Assembly (NCBI GenBank): GCA_963920575.1
Contig: OY986967.1
Span: 14,316,061 to 14,380,060, forward strand
Reading direction: 5' to 3'
Source: Narthecium ossifragum
Taxonomy: Eukaryota; Streptophyta; Magnoliopsida; Dioscoreales; Nartheciaceae
Length of the DNA stretch: 64,000 nucleotides
This document shows, one piece after another, positions 30,419-41,838 of the stretch. The notes under the pieces are model-generated. The model did no database searches. It saw only the letters and a program-made list of their open reading frames with translations, and was not told where the DNA came from. A program made the translations under genes and the position numbers. Position 1 is the stretch's first letter; every line of letters begins with the position of its first letter.

Positions 30419-32248
30419 TGTGAGGACCCGTCCCTCTACTCCTGTGGCTTGTTGTGGACCGCAAGGACAATTTAGTAAATTGCGCCTTGTCGGCTTGTTT
30501 CACACTCGCGTGTGCACACACTGACCATGTTTGTGTTAATGTTTGGTTAGAATGGTTAGTGGGACCCAGGATCGAAAGATCCGGGCTTGGGCTTGAGTTC
30601 TTGCCCAAGCCTAGCTTTTTGGACAAAAAGGATCGATCTTCTCTAGCTAAGAGATCGATCTTCTTGTGCCAGAAAGTCAAGTACGATCGTCATGAAGGAT
30701 CGATCTTCCCTTAGGTCGGTTCGTTTGCCTGTAAAGCAGACGAGACTTTCTTCCTTGAATCCTTTTGAAATTCGGAGATCTGAGCTCAGATCATGCGATT
30801 TTTGAAGGTGTTTGAGGACGATCCAAGGCCTAGCAGCTTGGATTGAAGCTGCTCTTGCTTAGGTAGGGATCCTACCTACATCTCTTTTCGGGTTTTTGGT
30901 TTTTCCGGTTTGATTGTGTTCTTATACTTAGATCTTTCGATATACAAGTTGGTTTTCCGTGATTTCACCTGTTTTAGACTCGTGGGATCTTGATCTATCA
31001 GATCCCAGAGTTTGGTTAAGTTTGGATGTACTTTCCGGCGGTTTTTCTCGCCGGAAGTACGCCGGAGAACCCATCCGGATCGATCCTTCTAGAGGAAGGA
31101 TCTTATCCCTCTGGGTTGGTCATGCTGCGCCCGATGAAGGATCGCTCCTTTGCTTGGAGAAGATCGATCCTGGGTCTTGAGTAGCATGGTTACCCTACGT
31201 CGTGAGGAAGATCGATCTTCCTGGGAGGAAGGATCGATCTTTCTTGGCGCGACGACAAGGGTGCCCTCTGTCTCGAGAGAGATCGATGTTCCTGGGAGGA
31301 AGGATCGATCTTCTTTAGCTCGACAGTGAGGGAAGCTCACTGTTACTTAAAAGATCGATCTTTTTTTAGGAAAAGATCGATCCTTTAGTAGCAGAGAGGA
31401 TTTTTCATGGTTTTTGCCCACAGGGCTTGGTATGTCGGTTTTTTTCTTACAACTTTATACCTTGTACATATGTTTAAACATGTTAGCCCTATAATAGGGC
31501 AATGGTGAACCGGGGGAGTGATGAATCCAGGGATGTTTAGAATAAACGGGCGGGTAGCCCTACAACTTTCCCTAGCCTTGCATGCCGGCGTGCGCCGAGG
31601 GCTTTATCTGTGATATCTGTGAGCTGTTGTTTGCGGGGCTGCTTCCCGATGCAGGTGTTGTGGTAGACTGCTGGCAGTTGGTGGTGGTACCACTGCAGCA
31701 GCTCGTAGACCTTATTTACCTGTTCACCACCCCGGGCCGGCAGGGTGCCGTGCCCAAACCTTGTTATTTATATCATCACATATTGTTGCATGCTTACATG
31801 CTTTATCCTGTGCATGTCATAGCATACATTGTGTTGTGCATTAGTTGCATCTGTGTAGGGCGTTGTCGATCCGGGTCTTTCGGGTAGTCCGGATCTAGCT
31901 CTAAGACCGTTGCGGGTAGCTTGGTCCAGGATTCGATTTGTAGTATTCAGTTGATTTTTTGATGATAGGGTTAGATGACCTGAATACATGTTGTTTGAGG
32001 TTTAGAGGTCTTGTCGGCCTCGAGCCGAGTGTTGAGGTATAGCCGGTGTCTGGCTCACTGTCTCTTTGGTAGGGGGTGCCTACTCAACGGTGTTGGTTGC
32101 TCGCCTAGCAGTGTTGGTTTCCTGCTAGTGAGATGGCAGAGCCGGTTTCCTGCCTCGCTGAGGGTGACTCAGTATGCGACCAGTTCGGCTAGGGACCATG
32201 ACTGAGGCCTCCTTTCAGGGACACGCGGTGGGGTTATGGGACCCGGTA
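30419..32248 (+). repeat. Tekay LTR, 5' piece of composite
   Basis: A forward LTR begins at its true start. Its TATA motif is mutated (CTGTAAAG near 30729). GATCGATC arrays are at 30630-30705 and 31078-31387. The conserved hairpin region is at about 31487-31565 and the U5 stem-loop at about 31866-31893. It breaks at GGGACCCGG (about 32248) into an RT fragment. Confidence 0.8.
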
Positions 32249-32381
32249 CGGGATTGCGACATCCCGAAGACGGCATTCCGGACTCGGTACGGCCTGTACG
32301 AGTTTGTGGTGATGCCGTTTGGGCTGACGAACGCACCAACAGCGTTCATGGATCTCATACAGAGGATCTTCCGACCTTTCC
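32249..32381 (+). pseudogene. Tekay RT fragment captured between LTR pieces
   Basis: About 44 codons of forward Tekay reverse transcriptase ([19 protein letters not shown], then [21 protein letters not shown]) are joined without LTR ends on either side. Upstream is a forward LTR; downstream is a reversed LTR beginning at GAGGATCGATCCC. The frame is open through both joins (32174-32401) by chance. Such a join needs template switching or end-joining, not normal integration. Confidence 0.8.
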
Positions 32382-33296
32382 AAGAGGATCGATCCCTCTA
32401 ATGACAAAGAGCAAAAGCTCCACATCACGTCGAGTCCGATCGATCCGTCCTCCTAGGACGATCGATCCGACTCGGGACGGATCGATCCAACTCGCGACGA
32501 GAGGAATCCATGCTACCCAAGGCACCGGGATCGATAGCCCTCACTAGGGGCCGATCGATCCTGCTCGGGTCAGCATAACCAACAAAGAGAGAGATCGATC
32601 CGTCTCACAAACGGATCGATCGGTTGGGTTCTCCGATAAGCCGACGGCGAGAAACACCGCCGGAAAACTCCACCAAATCCCACCAAAACCTGGGATCTAG
32701 TAGTACGAAGCATCACGAATCCAAAACCGGCGGAAATACTACAATCTAACATGTATACAATAAGTTCTAAGCATAACAACATCGACAGCCAGAAAAAAAA
32801 ACTTCCAAAAACCTGAAAAATGTAGGTAGGAATCCCTACCGGAGCAAGAGCAGCTTCAATCCCAGCTGCTGAGCCTTGGATCGTCCACGAACTCTTCGAA
32901 ATCCAGGAATTCTCAGCCCAAGAATCCGGTTTTCCAAAGAGATATGAGGAAGAAGGTTCTGTTTGTTTTATAGGCAAACGAACCGACTTAGCAGGATCAA
33001 TCCGTCCAAGGAGACCGATCGATCCAGCCAAGAGAGCGATCGATCCAGCCAAGGAGACCGATCGATCCAGCCAAGGGAGCGATCGATCCAGCCAAGGAGA
33101 CCGATCGATCCAGCCAAGGGAACAATCGATCCAACCCCAAGCCCAGATCTTTCGATCCCGAGTCCCACTAACCATTCTAGCCAAGCATGGTCAGTGTGTG
33201 TACACGCGAGTGTGAAACAAACCGACAAGGCGCAATTTACCAAATTGCCCTTGCGGTCCACGACGAGCCACAGGGGTAGAGGGACGGGTCCTCACA
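32382..33296 (-). repeat. Tekay LTR U3/R piece, left arm of inverted repeat
   Basis: A reversed LTR start lies at 33296 (GGGTCCTCACA). Upstream of its TATA motif (TTTTATAG, 32966-32973) is a tandem array of a 21-22-bp unit, GATCGATCCAGCCAAGGAGAC, at 32990-33132. The LTR is cut at 32382. Confidence 0.8.
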
Positions 33297-35485
33297 TCCT
33301 AATACCCTTAAAGGAAATCTCGTCCCGAGATTTGATAAGGGTAGGGCTCGGAAGCAAAGAAATAACTACACTAGAAGACAGGACAAAAGTTACCTCGAGA
33401 AGGGAACAAGTGCGGAAACTCATGCCGCATGCGCGCCTCACGCTCCCAGGTCATCTTCTCGACCCCTCTCTAGGATCTCAAACTGCCCGACGAACCTCGG
33501 GGCCAACTTGCCCCCACTGCCAAACCTGATAGAACCTCTGTACGGTGCTGCCCGCAAGAACACACTGTCACCAACTGTGAACTCAAGGGGTCGTCGCCTC
33601 TGATCTGCGTAGCTCTTCTGCCGGCTCTGAGCCATCAGAAGCCTCTACCTGATCTGTACTAACATCTCTGACGACCTCCTGACGATGTCTGGACCCCCGA
33701 GTGAAACCTCTCCAACCTCTGTCCAGCACACTGGGGAACGACACGGCCTACCGTACAATGCCTCGAAAGGTGCTCCTCCATGATTGGACTGGTAGCTGTT
33801 ATTGTAGGCGAACTCCACCAAGGGAACGTGCTCCTCTAACTGCCTCCTGCATCGAGGACACATGCTCTCAGCATGTCCTCCAACATCTGGATCGTCCGCT
33901 CTGACTGCCCGTCTGTCTGCGGGTGAAACGCCGTACTGAAGGTCAGGAGTGTGCCAACTGCCTCCTGAAAACCCCGCCAGACCCTGCTGGTAAACCTGGG
34001 GTCACGGTCTGACACGATAGAAACTAAAACCCCGTGTAGTCTCACTACCTCTCGGACGTACAAACCGCCCAACCTGTCAGACGAGTCTGTCGTCCGCATA
34101 GGCAGGAAGTGCACCGATTTGGTCAATCGATCAACGATGACCCAAATCGCGTCATTCCCTCTAGGAGATCTCGACAGCCCGGTCACGAAGTCCATCATGA
34201 TGTGCTCCCACTTCCACTCAGCTAGTAGAAGCGGCTGAAGTAACCCCGGAGTCCGCTAGTGCTCTGCCTTAACCTTCTGACAGGTAAGGTAGCGCGATAC
34301 GAACTCCGTCACTGCCCTCTTCATCCCGCGCCACCAGAACTGTCCCCGAAGATCCTGGTACATCTTGGTGCCGCCGGGATGAACTGCAAAGCGAGAGTGG
34401 TGGAATTCTCGTAGGACGTCGTCTCAAAGAACTGGATCTGCTGGAACCCCTACTCTGTCTCGGAACCGTAGCCCTCCGTCTGGCGATACTGTCCAGTCTC
34501 CGTCTGCACCCTCTGTGCCCACTGCTGTGCGTAACTCCTCAAGCTCTGGGTCACTGTGTTGTGCCTCTAACACTCTGGTTAAAACTGCTGGCATACTCTG
34601 CACTGCATAGAGGAAGCTGTCGGATCCCCGATCCTCAAACTCGAGCCCCAACTGGCCCGCCGTCTCTAGAGCATGCCACTGCCGCGCTGACAACCCTGCA
34701 ACTGCTGCTCTGGTGTCTCTCACCTGTCTGCTCAGCGCGTCTGCTACGACGTTTGCCTTACCAGGATGGTAATGCAACTCGAAGTCGTAGTCCTCCAGTA
34801 TCTCCATCCAGCGTCGCTGCCTCAGGTTGAGGTCATGTTGGGTGAAAATGTGCCTCAAGCTCTTATGGTCTGAGAAGACAGAAAACTTCTCGCCATAGAG
34901 GTAGTGACGCCAGGTCTTCAGGGCGAAGACTACCACTGCTAGCTCCAAATCGTGAGTCGGGTAGTTCCTCTCATGGTTCTTCAGTTGACGAGAACCATAG
35001 GAAACTACGTGGCCCTCCTGCATGAGACACACCCCAAACCCTCACCGCTGGCGTCGCAGTAGACACTGTAACCAACGCCTCGCTCGGGGACGATCAGCAC
35101 CGGTGCACTGGTCAACCTGGTCCTCAGCTCCACGAAGGCTCGCTCACAAGCATCATCCCAAGCGAACGGGACGGCCTTCTGTGTCAGTCTGGTCAACGGC
35201 CCGGCGACTCTGGAGAAGTCCCGCACAAACCGTCTGTAGTACCCCGCCAAGCCCAGGAAACTGCGGACCTCGACCACTGTCCTCGGTCGACTGAGATCCA
35301 TGTTGCCGACACCACGTGTCCAAGGAACCCCACCTGAGCAAGCCAGAACTCGCACTTGGAAGCCTTGGCATAGACCCGATGGTCCCAAAGTAGCTGCAAC
35401 ACTGTCACCAAGTGTCGCTCATGCTCCGCCTCTGACCGGGAGTAGATAAGTAAGTCGTCGACGAACACCACCACGAACTCGTCAC
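33297..35485 (-). pseudogene. Tekay pol remnant, left arm (RT to integrase)
   Basis: Reading the - strand from 35485: RT active site ([13 protein letters not shown], about 35440), RT thumb, RNase H ([46 protein letters not shown]), connection domain, integrase zinc finger with a TAG (34256-34258), catalytic core ([27 protein letters not shown]) and C-terminal barrel (GGKLAPRFVGQFEILER). The frame is broken by several shifts (near 35280, 35030 and 33840), and the chromodomain is almost entirely deleted. Unlike the young Tekay element it keeps the 19 residues between zinc finger and catalytic core. It is non-functional. Confidence 0.85.
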
Positions 35486-36870
35486 AGTGGCATGCTCTAG
35501 AGACGGCGGGTCAGTTGGGGCTCGAGTTTGATGATCGGGGATCCAGCAGCTTCCTCTACGCAGTGCAGAGTATGCCAGCAGTTCTAGCCAGAGTGTTAGA
35601 GGCACAGCACAGTGACTCAGAGCTTGAGGAGTTACGCAAAGCAGTGGGCACAGAGGGTGCAGACATAAACTGGACAGTATCCCCAAACGGAGGGCTACGG
35701 TTCCGAGGCAGAGTAGCGGTTCCAGCAGATCCAGTTCTTCGAGACGACGTCCTACGAGAGTTCCACCACTCTCGCTTTGCAGTTCATCCCGGTGGCAACA
35801 AGATGTACCAGGATCTTCGGCGACAGTTCTGGTGGCGCGAGATGAAGAGAGCAGTCACGGAGTTTGTATCGCGCTACCTTACCTGTCAGAAGGTTAAGGC
35901 AGAGCACTAGCGGACTCCGGGGTTACTTCAGCCGCTTCTACTAGCTGAGTGGAAGTGGGAGCACATCACGATGGACTTCGTGACCGGGCTGCCGAGATCT
36001 CCTAGGGGGAATGACGCGATTTGGGTCATCATTGATCGATTGACCAAATCGGCGCACTTCCTGCCTATGCGGACGACTGACTCGTCTGACAGGTTGGGCG
36101 GTTTGTACGTCCGAGAGGAAGTCAGACTACACGGGGTTCCAGTTTCTATCGTGTCAGACTGTGACCCCAGGTTTACCAGCAGGGTCTGGCGGGGTTTTCA
36201 GGAGGCAGTTGGCACACTCCTGACCTTCAGTACGGCGTTTCACCCGCAGACAGACGGGCAGTCAGAGCGGACGATCCAGATCTTGGAGGACATGCTGAGA
36301 GCATGTGTCCTCAACGCAGGAGGCAGCTGGGAGGAGCACGTTCCCTTGGTGGAGTTCGCCTACAACAACAGCTACCAGTCCAGTCTTGGAGCAGCACCTT
36401 TCGAGGCGTTGTACGGTAGGCCGTGTCGTTCCCCAGTGTGCTGGACAGAGGTTGGAGAGGTTTCACTCACCGGTCCAGACATCGTCAGGAGGTCGTCAGA
36501 GAGGTTAGTGTAGATCAGGCAGAGGCTTCACATGGCTCAGAGTCGGCAGAAGAGCTACGCAGATCAGAGGCGACGACCCCTTGAGTTCACAGTTGGTGAC
36601 AGTGTGTTCCTACGGGCAGCACCGTACAGAGGTTCTATCAGGTTTGGCAGTGGGGGCAAGTTGGCCTCGAGGTTCGTTGGGCCATTTGAGATCCTAGAGA
36701 GGCGTCGAGGAGATGACCTGGGAGCGCGAGGCGCGCATGCGGCAGGAGTTTCCGCACTTGTTCCCTTCTCGAGGTAACTTTTGTCATGTCTTCTAGTGTA
36801 GTTGTTTCTTTGCTTCCGAGCCCTACCCTTATCGAATCTCGGAACGAGATTTCCTTTAAGGGTATTAGGA
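35486..36870 (+). pseudogene. Tekay integrase remnant, right arm
   Basis: It starts abruptly in the RNase H-integrase connection ([20 protein letters not shown]), continues through the zinc finger (HHSRFAVH ... CQKVKAEH), a TAG at 35908-35910, the catalytic core from 35971 (MDFVTGLPRS; SDCDPRFTS, in which the usual Arg after the second Asp is Cys; QSERTIQ), a TAG at 36511-36513 and the C-terminal barrel to about 36700. Most of the chromodomain is missing and the end is out of frame (DDLGARGAHAAGVS). The tract AAGGGTATTAGGA precedes the LTR at 36871. Confidence 0.85.
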
Positions 36871-39237
36871 TGTGAGGACCCGTCCCTCTACCCCTGTGGC
36901 TCGTCGTGGACCGCAAGGGCAATTTGGTAAATTACGCCTTGTCGGTTTGTTTCACACTCGCGTGTGCACACACTGACCATGTTTGTGGTATTGCTAGGCT
37001 AGATCGGTTAGTGGGACCCGGGATCGAAAGATCCGGGCTTGGGCTTAAGTTCTAGCCCAAGTCCAGCTTCCTGCGAGAGACGGATCGATCCTTCCTTGCT
37101 AGAGGGTTCGATCGGTCTTTGATAGGAACATGGATCGTTGAGTCAGATCGATCGGTCTCTTGGGACGGATCGATCGGACTCGGAGAGGGATCGATCGGTC
37201 TCTTGGTTGGATCGATCATTCCCTTGGCTGGATCGATCGGTCTCCTTGGCTGGATCGATCGCTCCCTTGGCTGGATCTATCGATCTCCTTGGCTGGATCG
37301 ATCACTCTCTTGGCTGGATCGATCGTTCTCCTTGGACGGATCGATCCTGCTAAGTCGGTTTGTTTGCCTATAAAACAAACAGAACCTTCTTCCTCAGATC
37401 TCTTTAGAAAACTGGATTCTTGGGCTGAGAATTCCTGGATTTCGAAGAGTTCATGGACGATCCAAGGCTCAACAGCTGGGATTGAAGCTGCTCTTGCTTC
37501 GGTAGGGATTCCTACCTACATTCTTCAGGTTTTTGGAAGTTTTTTTTCCCCGCTGTCGATGTTCTTATGCTTAGAACTTATTGTATACATGTTAGATTGT
37601 AGTATTTCCACCGATTTTGGATTCGTGATGCTTCGTACTACTAGATCCCAGGCTTTGGTGGGATTTGGTGGAGTTTTCCGGCGGTATTTCTCTCCGTCGG
37701 CTTATCGGAGAACCCAACCGATCGATCCGTCTGTGAGACGGATCGATCTCTCTCTTTGTTGGTAATGCTGACCCGAGCAGGATCGATCGGCCCCTAGTGA
37801 GACGGATCGATCGGACTCGGCGCGATGTGGAGCTTTTGCTCTCTGTCATTAGAGGGATCGATCCTCCCTTGGGGGAGGGATCGATCCGACTATGGCAGAG
37901 AGAGGGGTTTGTCTTGTTTTGCTCGCGGAGCTTTGCATGTATCGTTTTCTCTACTGTCTTAATACCTGGTACATAGGTTTAAGCATGTTAGCCCTATAAT
38001 AGGGCAGTGGTGAACCGGGGAAGTGATGACTCCCGGGATGTTTAGAATAAACAGGCGGGTAGCCCTACAGCTTTTCCTAGCCTTGCATGCCGGCGTGCGC
38101 CGAGGGCTTTATCTGTGTTATCTGTGAGATGTTGTTTGCGGGGTTGTTTCCAGGGTGCAGGTGTTGTGGTGGACTGCTGGCAGTTGGTGGTGGTACCACT
38201 GCAGCAGTTCCTTAGACCTTATTTACCTGCTCACCACCCCGGGCCGGCAGGGTGCCATGCCCAGACCTTGTTTGATATATCATCACATACTGTTGCATGT
38301 TTATCTGAATTATCCTGCGCATGTCCATAACATGCATTGTGTTGCGCATTAGTTGCATCTGTGTAGGATACTGGCGGTGGGTTGACCACCGATCCGGGGC
38401 TTTCGGTTAGTCCGGATCTAGCTCTAGGACCGTTGCGGGTAGCTTGGTCCAGGACTCGATTTGTAGTATTTAGTTATTTTCGATAATAGGGTTAGTTTGA
38501 CCTGAATACATGTTGCTTGATGATCATAGAGGTCATATCGGCCTCGAGCTAGACGTTGTGGGTGCAACCGGTGTCCGGTTCACTGTCTCATGGGTAGAGG
38601 TTGGGCCTACTCAGCGGTGTTGGTAGCCTGCCTGGCAGAGTCGGGTGCCTGCCTGTGAGATGGCAGACTTGGTCAGCCTCGCTGAGGGTGACCCAGTATG
38701 TGACTAGTTCGCCTGGAGAACATGACTGGAGTCTATTTTTCAGGGACACGTGGTGGGGTTATGGGGCCCTTGCTACACACCCAAGTCTTGCTTGAGGGCG
38801 ACACTGTTGTGTTCCCTCCCTTGTGAGTGTCGTAGTGTAGTGTCCCTGCTGAGCTTAGTGCTCACTCCTACCCGGGCTGCGTTTTGTAGGTGCTGGCGCT
38901 AGCTCTTCTTCGGTCGTCCCTACCGGGCCGGTATTTGGTGACGTGGCGGCGTCTGGCGATGTTTGAGAGGTGGCGATCTTTACAGCATTACACCCTTTTT
39001 GTTATAGATAGTCTCCTACGGGAGCGATAAATGTATAATTTCTCTGTTTTGAGGTTTTGTAATATTATATCCAGTTTCAGTCTTTGAAGTTTGTAATATT
39101 TGTATAACACAGGATGGTTGTGATTGATAGGGTAACCACTATGATTAGAGGGAAACCTCGCCAAAATTTCTGTAGTATGTTAGGTTCCGCTTCGTGTCGT
39201 CATGCCCGGTTGGGCCTACACGGGTCGAGGCTCGACA
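36871..39237 (+). repeat. Tekay LTR, full length
   Basis: It is 2367 bp, TGTGAGGACCCG to GGCTCGACA. The U3 has an expanded tandem array of a 21-22-bp unit (CTCCTTGGCTGGATCGATCG) at 37180-37350 directly before the TATA box CTATAAAA (37368-37375). A second array lies at 37725-37890. The conserved hairpin region is at about 37989-38070. Confidence 0.88.
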
Positions 39238-39697
39238 CCTATGTACACCCAGCCTTTGCTTGAGGGTGACACTGTTGTGTTCCCTCCCTTGTGAGTGTCG
39301 TAGTGTAGTGTCCCTGCTGAGCTTAGTGCTCACTGCTACCCGGGATGTGTTTTGCAGGTGCTGGCGCTAGCTCTTCTTCGGTCGCCTCTACCGGGCCAAT
39401 GTTTTGTGACGTGGCGGCGTCTGGCGGTGCTTGAGGAGCGGTGATCACAGTCTTACCTTTTGTTATAGATAGTCTCCTATCGGAGTGATAAATGTATAAT
39501 TTCCCTGTTTGAGGTTTTTGTATTAAATATCAGTTTCAGTCTTCGAGTTCGTGAATGATAGTATAATACAGGATGATTAAGAATTGCTAGGGTAACCACT
39601 ACGATTAGAGGGAAACCTCGCCAAAATTTCCGTAGTAGGTTAAGTTCCGCTTCGCGTCGCCCGGCCCGGTTGGGCCTACACGGGTCGGAGCGCGACA
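39238..39697 (+). repeat. Tekay LTR 3' fragment
   Basis: 460 bp of LTR end are fused directly behind the previous LTR (GCTCGACA then CCTATGTACACCC). It ends GAGCGCGACA at 39697 and is followed by a primer site, so it is the truncated 5' LTR of the next internal region. Confidence 0.85.
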
Positions 39698-39700
39698 ACT

Positions 39701-39712
39701 TGGTATCAGAGC
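39701..39712 (+). other. Primer binding site, tRNA-iMet
   Basis: TGGTATCAGAGC lies three bases after the LTR end at 39697. Confidence 0.9.
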
Positions 39713-39869
39713 ATAGGCTGTAGATCCCAGGGTGTTAGGATCAGGATTCGGTTGAAATTGAGCATGGAATGGGTTAGTTCTATGTCTAGAACATCAGTGC
39801 ATGATCTCCTTGTGATGTGTTATGTCTTTCGCTTTTATTGTTGTGTTGCTTGGTTTGCCGTTCTGACGA

Positions 39870-41838
39870 GTGAATGCTCGTTTGTCGTTGGTGATTGCGC
39901 AGATGTCGGGAGCTCGAGGCCGACCTTCGGTTGTTGGTCGGGGTGGGGCACGACCTGGTCGACCCGCCCGACCAGACAGGGTAGCACCTGTCAGAGAGGT
40001 CAGAGCTAGACGGGCTGAGCCATCACCAGTGACGGTTTTGGTCGCACGGGAGGAGACCCGTCTCGCCGAGGAGAAGGTTCTCCCTCCTGTCGACGGGCGG
40101 ACCGCTACGGCGGTCTTGTTGGACTTTCTGCAGCTGGACCCGTCTAGGTTCAGTGGTCGGTCAGCAGGTCCAGTGGCCAGGGCACGTCAGTTTGAGCAGG
40201 GGCTTCGATCAGAGATCAGGCGACGGACCAGTTCTTACCGCTTCCAGGCATACTCAGTAGTTTTGGACTACGCCTTGGCAGTAGAGGCGCAGTTGCAAGA
40301 CGAAGGGTGCTGGGCAGTTCCACCGGCATTCCCTACTAGCACACATCACATGCCCCAGTTCAGAGGGGGATTCGGCAGAGGCCAACAGCGGCGTCGGCGA
40401 CACTTCCAGCAGCAGCCGCAGTGCGTGCAGCAGTTCCAGCCGCAGCTGCCGAGCTCAGCAGGTCAGTTCCTCCGGACGGCCAGGCCGTTTGGGCAGGCTT
40501 CGTCAGGGGGAGGCCAGGGTCAGCAGCCTAGTGGCGCGCCAGTCACGTGTTTCCACTGCGGGTAGCTGGGACACTACCGTAGAGACTGTTCCTTGTGAGG
40601 AGCGCGGGGCGCTGTGCCGCAGGACAGTAGAGGCGGAGGGCCAAGTGCTTGGTAGGGGAGCAGTGGTGGGCGCGGGTCAGGAGCTGGACCGAGCTGCTCC
40701 AGGGGTAGAGGCAGCCAGCGGGGGCAGGTGTTTGCCCTCCCAGTTCGCGAGCAGCAGGACACCGTTCAGCAGTACCAGCAGGCAGCAGCTGAGCCACCCG
40801 TACCCAGAGGTAATCTCTCAGCTTTCTAGTTCCTTAGTAGAGATGCTGATAGATTCTGGGCGTCTCTTTCCTATCTTGCTAGCATGTGCGTGGCATCGGT
40901 AGGGTTAGAGACGAGTCGGCTAGAGGTGGCACAGTCTGTATACTCACCGATCGGCTGGGCAATCAGGGTGGACCGGGTCTGTCGATCGTGTTCGTTGGAG
41001 GTTGGAGGCCTCCGGGTCTGTCTAGACATGCGGGTACTAGACATGACCGGCTTTTACGTGATACTTGGTATGGACTGGTTGGCAGCATACCGGGTCGTCA
41101 TCGACTGTGGTTGTCGGAAGGTGGTTGCTTGGACACCCGACTCCTTTGCTTGTGGTGTGGGGAGGCGTGGCAGCGACCTCTCAGCCTTGTTGGCCAGCCT
41201 GTCCCTGTCCGGTTCTGAGGGAGTGCAGCAGCGTAGTTTTCCCAGGATCGTGGACGACTGCACCGACGTGTTTCCTGAGGTGTTGCCAGGGCTTCCACCA
41301 CCCAGAGAGGTCGATTTTGAGATCAACCTAGTACCAGGTACGCACTGATCTCTCTCCCAGCTTTCAGGATAGCACCGGCAGAGCAAAGTGAGATGAGGAC
41401 CCAGCTAGACGAGCTGACCAGCAGAGGCTTCATCCGTCCCAGCATGTCTCCCTAGGGAGCGCCAATGTTGATCGCAAGGAAGAAGGATGGTACCCTTCGA
41501 CTTTGCATAAACTACAGGCGGCTCAACAGGGTGACAGTGAAGAACAGGTACCCAATGCCGAGGATCGACGACTTGTTTGACCAGCTATGAGGATCTTCAG
41601 TGTTCTCGAAGATCAATCTCCGCACCGGCTACCACCAGTTGAAGGTTCGGGATTGCGACATCCCGAAGACGGCATTCCGGACTCGGTACGGTATGTACGA
41701 GTTCGTGGTGATGTCGTTTGGGCTGATGAACGCACCAGCAGCGTTCATGGATCTCATGCAGAGGATCTTCCGGCCTTTTCTAGACGAGTTCGTGGTGATG
41801 TTCGTCGATGACATCCTTATCTACTCTCGGTCAGAGGA
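39870..41838 (+). pseudogene. Tekay gag-protease-RT pseudogene
   Basis: It begins MNARLSLVIAQMSGARGRP. Gag has lost about 120 residues of its capsid core (PSRFSGR is joined straight to SAGPVARARQFEQGL). The zinc knuckle is broken by a TAG after CFHCG (about 40563), and a frameshift follows. The protease region is decayed: the usual DSGAS loop reads as DSG in another frame, then [19 protein letters not shown] is readable in 41400-41838 with several stops (41451, 41589) and the motif [13 protein letters not shown]. The sequence then stops dead at an LTR start (41839) with the join AGAGGATGTGAGG. RNase H and integrase are thus deleted, probably using the AGGA shared by pol and the polypurine tract. 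Confidence 0.85.

Larger units (their letters stand above)
32382..37865. repeat. Large inverted repeat of Tekay pol plus LTR
   Basis: The left arm (32382-34684, reversed) and right arm (35486 to about 37865, forward) are the same Tekay segment in opposite orientation, each ending outward in the LTR. An 801-bp loop (34685-35485) holds extra RT/RNase H from the left copy. Both arms share the same rare changes: a TAG in the integrase zinc finger (34256-34258 reversed; 35908-35910) and a deletion of the integrase tail and most of the chromodomain (near 33471 and 36703). They are therefore duplicates of one defective parent. A TAG at 36511-36513 is present only in the right arm, so they have diverged since. 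Confidence 0.8.
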
